Source of the DNA: Bacteroidales bacterium
GTDB taxonomy: Bacteria > Bacteroidota > Bacteroidia > Bacteroidales > F082
Length of the DNA stretch: 32,161 bases
NCBI GenBank assembly: GCA_017649945.1
Contig: JAGCFU010000047.1
Span: 1 to 32,161 of the forward strand
Reading direction: 5' to 3'
A program made the position numbers and the translations under genes. Positions 30,001 through 32,161 of the stretch are shown here, in pieces; position 1 is the first letter of the stretch; every line of letters begins with the position of its first letter. The notes beneath the pieces were generated by a model. It saw nothing but the letters and a program-made list of their open reading frames with translations. It was not told the DNA's origin and did not search any database.

Positions 30001-32161
30001 TGATCTCTGATATACCTGAACCTGTTGGACCTGGTGTTGGAGGAACTGGAGCACCACCTGCGTAGGTGATTGTAACATCGTCAATCCAAATCTCATACTG
30101 ATCGTAGTTCACATCGTGGAATGCAATCCAGATCTCCTGACCTGCATATGCTGCCAAGCTGATCTCATGTGAACGCCAGTTCTCATAACGGTTGTCTGAA
30201 CGACGTACTGCTGCCTTTTCAACGTTTGCACCCTTAGCGCCACCGTTCCAAATCTGGACAAAGTCGCTGGCTGCTGGGTTAGCTGCTGTAGAAACGCAAA
30301 CTGAGAAGTTCTCAGGATAGCTGTCGTTAGCATTGTCTGCCCAGAATGAAATTGTTGAGCTTGCATCAACACTGTACTTCTGAGGTGATACGAGATATGC
30401 ATCTGTATTATATGCACCTTGATAGTCTACATATGAGTAGCACATTGCAAAGCCTGTGCCAGTGTGTGCAAGTTCTGTGTAGTCATAACCACCGAGGTTC
30501 TCGCTGCTGTGGAGCCATTCACCACCGTCTGTGTTGACGACGATGTTTGTCCAACCTTCTAAGTTAGCTCCATCTTCGAATCCGTATGTAGCTGTCTCGC
30601 GTGATCTCTCTGGAACTGGTGCATAGCCTTCGTATGTGGCTGCAACACCCCACTGCCATTCACCGAATTCTAATGTTTCCCATGCAGCGTCTGTATATTC
30701 AAAGTCTGTTGTACCTTCAACAATCAACTCTGGATCTGCAACTGATGCTGCGTCAACATTGTTGCGACGATACACGTTGAAGCTCTGGAATGTACGGTCG
30801 TTACGTGGAGCTTTAGCTTCTGAACCGTCACCCAATGTGATGTCGTCAACGTTCAAGATGAACATGTCTGTGCAGTTGAAGTGGCGGATAGCAACCCAGA
30901 TTTCCTGACCTGCGTATGCGCTGAGGTCAACTGTGTACTGATACCATGAGCCTTGTCTTGTACCGCGCACTGCGCTGTACTCGTCAGCACCACGGCCGTT
31001 CTTGGCTGTCATTGTCCATTCCTGAACTGTTGTGAAGTCAGCGGCTGATGTGTTGCTGCCTGTTGAAACTGCAACACCGAAGTGTTCAGCTGCGTAGCTT
31101 TCATCCTGTGCGCATGCATAGAATGAGATAGCAGCACCGTTCTGTGCAGCGATCTTAGCTGGAGAAACAAGGTAGTTGTCCGGTGTCAAAGCCTGACCTG
31201 TCTGGTTAGCATATGAACCTGAGATAACGTATGCCTCTGAGTCATTGTGACCTGTACCTGACAAGCTCACGCCTGAGTTGTGATAGATACCAGGATTTGC
31301 ACTTGATACCCAACCGTTGCCGTCACCGTCAGCGTCGAGTGATGTCCAACCCATCATGGTGTTGTCATCAAAGGTGTATGTCATGCCGCTTGGTGCAGGA
31401 CCAGCCTGTTTGTACAATGTGACATTGTCAACATATATGCAGTCGTCGTTGCTGTTGACTGATGAGTCTTTTGCATATTCGAACTTGTAGGTGTGTGTGC
31501 CTTCTGTAACTGCATATTCTTTGTATGCATATTCAGCCTGGCCGCTCAAACCTGAACCCATCTCAACACCGTCAATGTAGAAGTGGAACTTGTCGTAGTT
31601 CTGCTCTGAAGAAACTTTTACCCAGAAGCCCATCAAACCATCGTAAGGAACATCAACTGTCACTTCAATTGCTGATATGCCACTTGCAACACCTTCGCAA
31701 GTTGACTTCATGCAGTATGTGCCTTCATATGGGTTGGTTGTTGTGATAGCCCATGGATAGGTTGCTGGCAAAGTGAACTCAGCCTGTGAGAAGTCGCCTG
31801 TTTCGAAATCAACGATCAACTCTGCAGGATCCCATGACCATTCAACTAACACGCCGTTTTCTTCCTCGGTAGCAGTGATCTGGTTGAGAGGATAGTAGAA
31901 TTCATGAGTGATGAACACGAGGTCTTCGACAGACTGACCGTATTCAACGGCAACAACCTGTGCGCCAGCTTCAGTAGCATAACCTTCTGAAATAACACCA
32001 GCGGCATAGAGACCAGCGAGAAGCTCACCGGTGAAGAAGCCTTCTTCATCAGTGGTGAATTCAGTATAGGTTTCTTGCATATATTCATCAAGACCGAGGA
32101 ATCCCACTGTTGCGAATGCAACCGGATGGTCAACGTCGGTGTCATAAACGTAACCGCTCAC
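27062..32161 (-). CDS. Giant T9SS-sorted surface adhesin with cleaved-adhesin domains, N-terminus outside window
   Basis: At least 1699 residues, open to the window edge; the GTG at the edge is probably an internal codon. Residues 1-70 resemble a carboxypeptidase-regulatory-like beta domain. Five cleaved-adhesin/choice-of-anchor J-like jelly-roll domains follow at ~115-250, 262-446, 525-700, 848-1022 and 1124-1304. Their signatures include DADGDGNGWVSS, ALTPDNYLVSP and AIRHFNCTD, strongly like Porphyromonas gingipain and HagA adhesin repeats. Residues 735-810 are a second regulatory-like (PEGA-type) module. Residues ~1318-1540 are propeller-like repeats (GEYIYTSNWG, GQYVYGVANS). The last ~75 residues (IYPNPTSGDLYI onward) are a T9SS sorting domain. 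Pro-rich linkers (PVPPTPGPTG, TPPTPPTPGG) separate modules. It is probably a cell-surface or secreted adhesin; no protease active site is present here. Confidence 0.9.
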   Translation of the reverse strand: MSGYVYDTDVDHPVAFATVGFLGLDEYMQETYTEFTTDEEGFFTGELLAGLYAAGVISEGYATEAGAQVVAVEYGQSVEDLVFITHEFYYPLNQITATEEENGVLVEWSWDPAELIVDFETGDFSQAEFTLPATYPWAITTTNPYEGTYCMKSTCEGVASGISAIEVTVDVPYDGLMGFWVKVSSEQNYDKFHFYIDGVEMGSGLSGQAEYAYKEYAVTEGTHTYKFEYAKDSSVNSNDDCIYVDNVTLYKQAGPAPSGMTYTFDDNTMMGWTSLDADGDGNGWVSSANPGIYHNSGVSLSGTGHNDSEAYVISGSYANQTGQALTPDNYLVSPAKIAAQNGAAISFYACAQDESYAAEHFGVAVSTGSNTSAADFTTVQEWTMTAKNGRGADEYSAVRGTRQGSWYQYTVDLSAYAGQEIWVAIRHFNCTDMFILNVDDITLGDGSEAKAPRNDRTFQSFNVYRRNNVDAASVADPELIVEGTTDFEYTDAAWETLEFGEWQWGVAATYEGYAPVPERSRETATYGFEDGANLEGWTNIVVNTDGGEWLHSSENLGGYDYTELAHTGTGFAMCYSYVDYQGAYNTDAYLVSPQKYSVDASSTISFWADNANDSYPENFSVCVSTAANPAASDFVQIWNGGAKGANVEKAAVRRSDNRYENWRSHEISLAAYAGQEIWIAFHDVNYDQYEIWIDDVTITYAGGAPVPPTPGPTGSGISEIIWSNVIDKDMEATLTFNVSLNNGQSPEGATIAVVGENNTYNETVDETGVAEMVVRKGDTYNITIALEGYTTETTSWIANTNAETFNVTLVEIINNISNLYVSPTGWAMWESTGGVTPPTPPTPGGNESFTEGFEGGLNGWNVLTVNADGGEWIHSDDNLGGYDYTELAHDGTGFAMCYSYVDYVGAFNTDSYLYTPQKYAIQDGSTLSFWADNANDSYPENFSVCVATADNPTAADFTQVWSGGAKGTGSDGAMVRHNNNRYENWRSHSIDLSAYAGQEVYIAFHDVNYDAYEIWIDDVELGVVNKGNRAPLSYKVMLDGTYVGESYYPFYQHDVDGMEEGEVHVTSVAPLYASGMGEWMEYTWTYTSCSQFSGVTEFTSSVVDKTVTLNWTLPGGGSGGSASTFTEGFEGGMPEGWTVVDANNDGYTWCMTSNIPSTWTYYASLTLDWYRTGTNAICSGSYINGAGALNPDEYLVMGQQNIANGSTLSFWAAATDASYPADHFGVAVSDDATSWTMVQEWTLTGKEGAANGGRESRNGNGAKLGTWYNYTVDLSAYAGQKYIAIRHFNCYDQYIMCVDDIELGVANKGGVRSSRDMWDLLGTFNAAEGGHYGVVTDGEYIYTSNWGYSSAAHNFYKYDMDGNVIEGFEIPGCGTLRGMTFDGQYVYGVANSSTIYCVDLNNHTLVGTTTSAYGAMRGITYDPARDGFWVIGNWSGNLTLIDRTGAIVQAGPAPTSASDLAYYADPDGVEHVFCFNNGTNDVDDYNIATNTITPAVFNFNSTPGYDGGSSGGCHVATYAGKTAFFGDLQQSPNLIGIYELDGNAPVPPTPVEGIIGAVLFRDGEFVGMFGANTTTYTEELEEAGQYTYTIRVIYDGEPDVTYYAMSCGDDETVTIIDAVEDNDEVISSIYPNPTSGDLYITATAMKHVTVFNTMGQVVFSSDVNTDSYVLNMGQLEAGVYMVKVDAAQGSSVKRIAVVK
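29105..29585 (-). repeat. Long in-frame direct repeat unit 1 within the adhesin
   Basis: This segment matches 30074-30554 at a constant offset of 969 bases (323 codons), with no indel at the positions I compared across ~400 bases. It encodes the fourth adhesin domain; the partner encodes the third. Confidence 0.8.
30074..30554 (-). repeat. Long in-frame direct repeat unit 2 within the adhesin
   Basis: Partner of 29105-29585, offset 969 bases. Shared blocks include GGYDYTELAH, FAMCYSYVDY, FWADNANDSYPENFSVCV and RYENWRSH. Recombination between the two would remove or add one module of 323 residues in frame. Confidence 0.8.

Overview
The window looks like a chromosomal segment of a member of the Bacteroidota, most likely an anaerobic or gut-type Bacteroidales. 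The reasons are three proteins with type IX secretion (T9SS) C-terminal sorting domains, a gingipain/hemagglutinin-like adhesin, GldF/GldG, GH97 and GH92 glycosidases, and promoters that repeatedly show the Bacteroidota -7 box TAnnTTTG close to start codons. No rRNA, tRNA, transposase, integrase or CRISPR array was seen, and no gap between genes exceeds about 270 bases.

Layout. 1-5038: glycan and membrane genes on the plus strand: a GH97 alpha-glucosidase cut by the window edge, an AI-2E-family permease and a secreted GH92 alpha-mannosidase. 5025-7081: a minus-strand run of four genes, XRE repressor, ImmA/IrrE metallopeptidase, PIN protein and msrA, with overlaps of 4 and 32-38 bases and then a 2-base gap. 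This run is bracketed by two copies of the last ~94 bases of the GH92 gene, one in the gene itself (4945-5038) and one orphan (7206-7299). An inverted repeat encloses the likely promoter of the run. 7333-9501: a large EF-hand and membrane protein of unknown function. 9616-13793: apt-gldF-gldG-DUF4340, one operon. 13859-17509: a minus-strand oxygen-defence cluster: DHODH-like flavoprotein, rubredoxin, flavin reductase-rubredoxin fusion (Hrb type), flavodiiron protein and Fe superoxide dismutase. 17576-19216: a T9SS-sorted subtilisin-like protease. 19327-25191: plus-strand pseudouridine synthase, T9SS-sorted nuclease, short-chain fatty acid transporter and DNA primase, the last three joined by ATGA overlaps. 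25306-26793: minus-strand 2-hydroxyacid dehydrogenase and a short SSB. 27062 to the end: a huge T9SS-sorted adhesin whose N-terminus lies outside the window.

How the genes work together. The oxygen-defence cluster forms a plausible electron chain: NAD(P)H-linked flavin reductase to rubredoxin to flavodiiron protein, reducing O2 (or NO) to water (or N2O), with SodB removing superoxide. The secreted protease, nuclease and adhesin would pass through the same T9SS. The four-gene XRE/ImmA/PIN/MsrA run reads as a stress-released module: peptidase cleavage of the repressor would free expression of a putative RNase and of a methionine sulfoxide repair enzyme. This is inference, but together with the flanking duplication it makes this the most unusual part of the window.

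Small repeats also stand out: a 9-base TTATCCNTC array at two loci, with related sequence in a primase linker; heptamer arrays around the ends of several genes; and two REP-like hairpins with a GGGCGAA stem.
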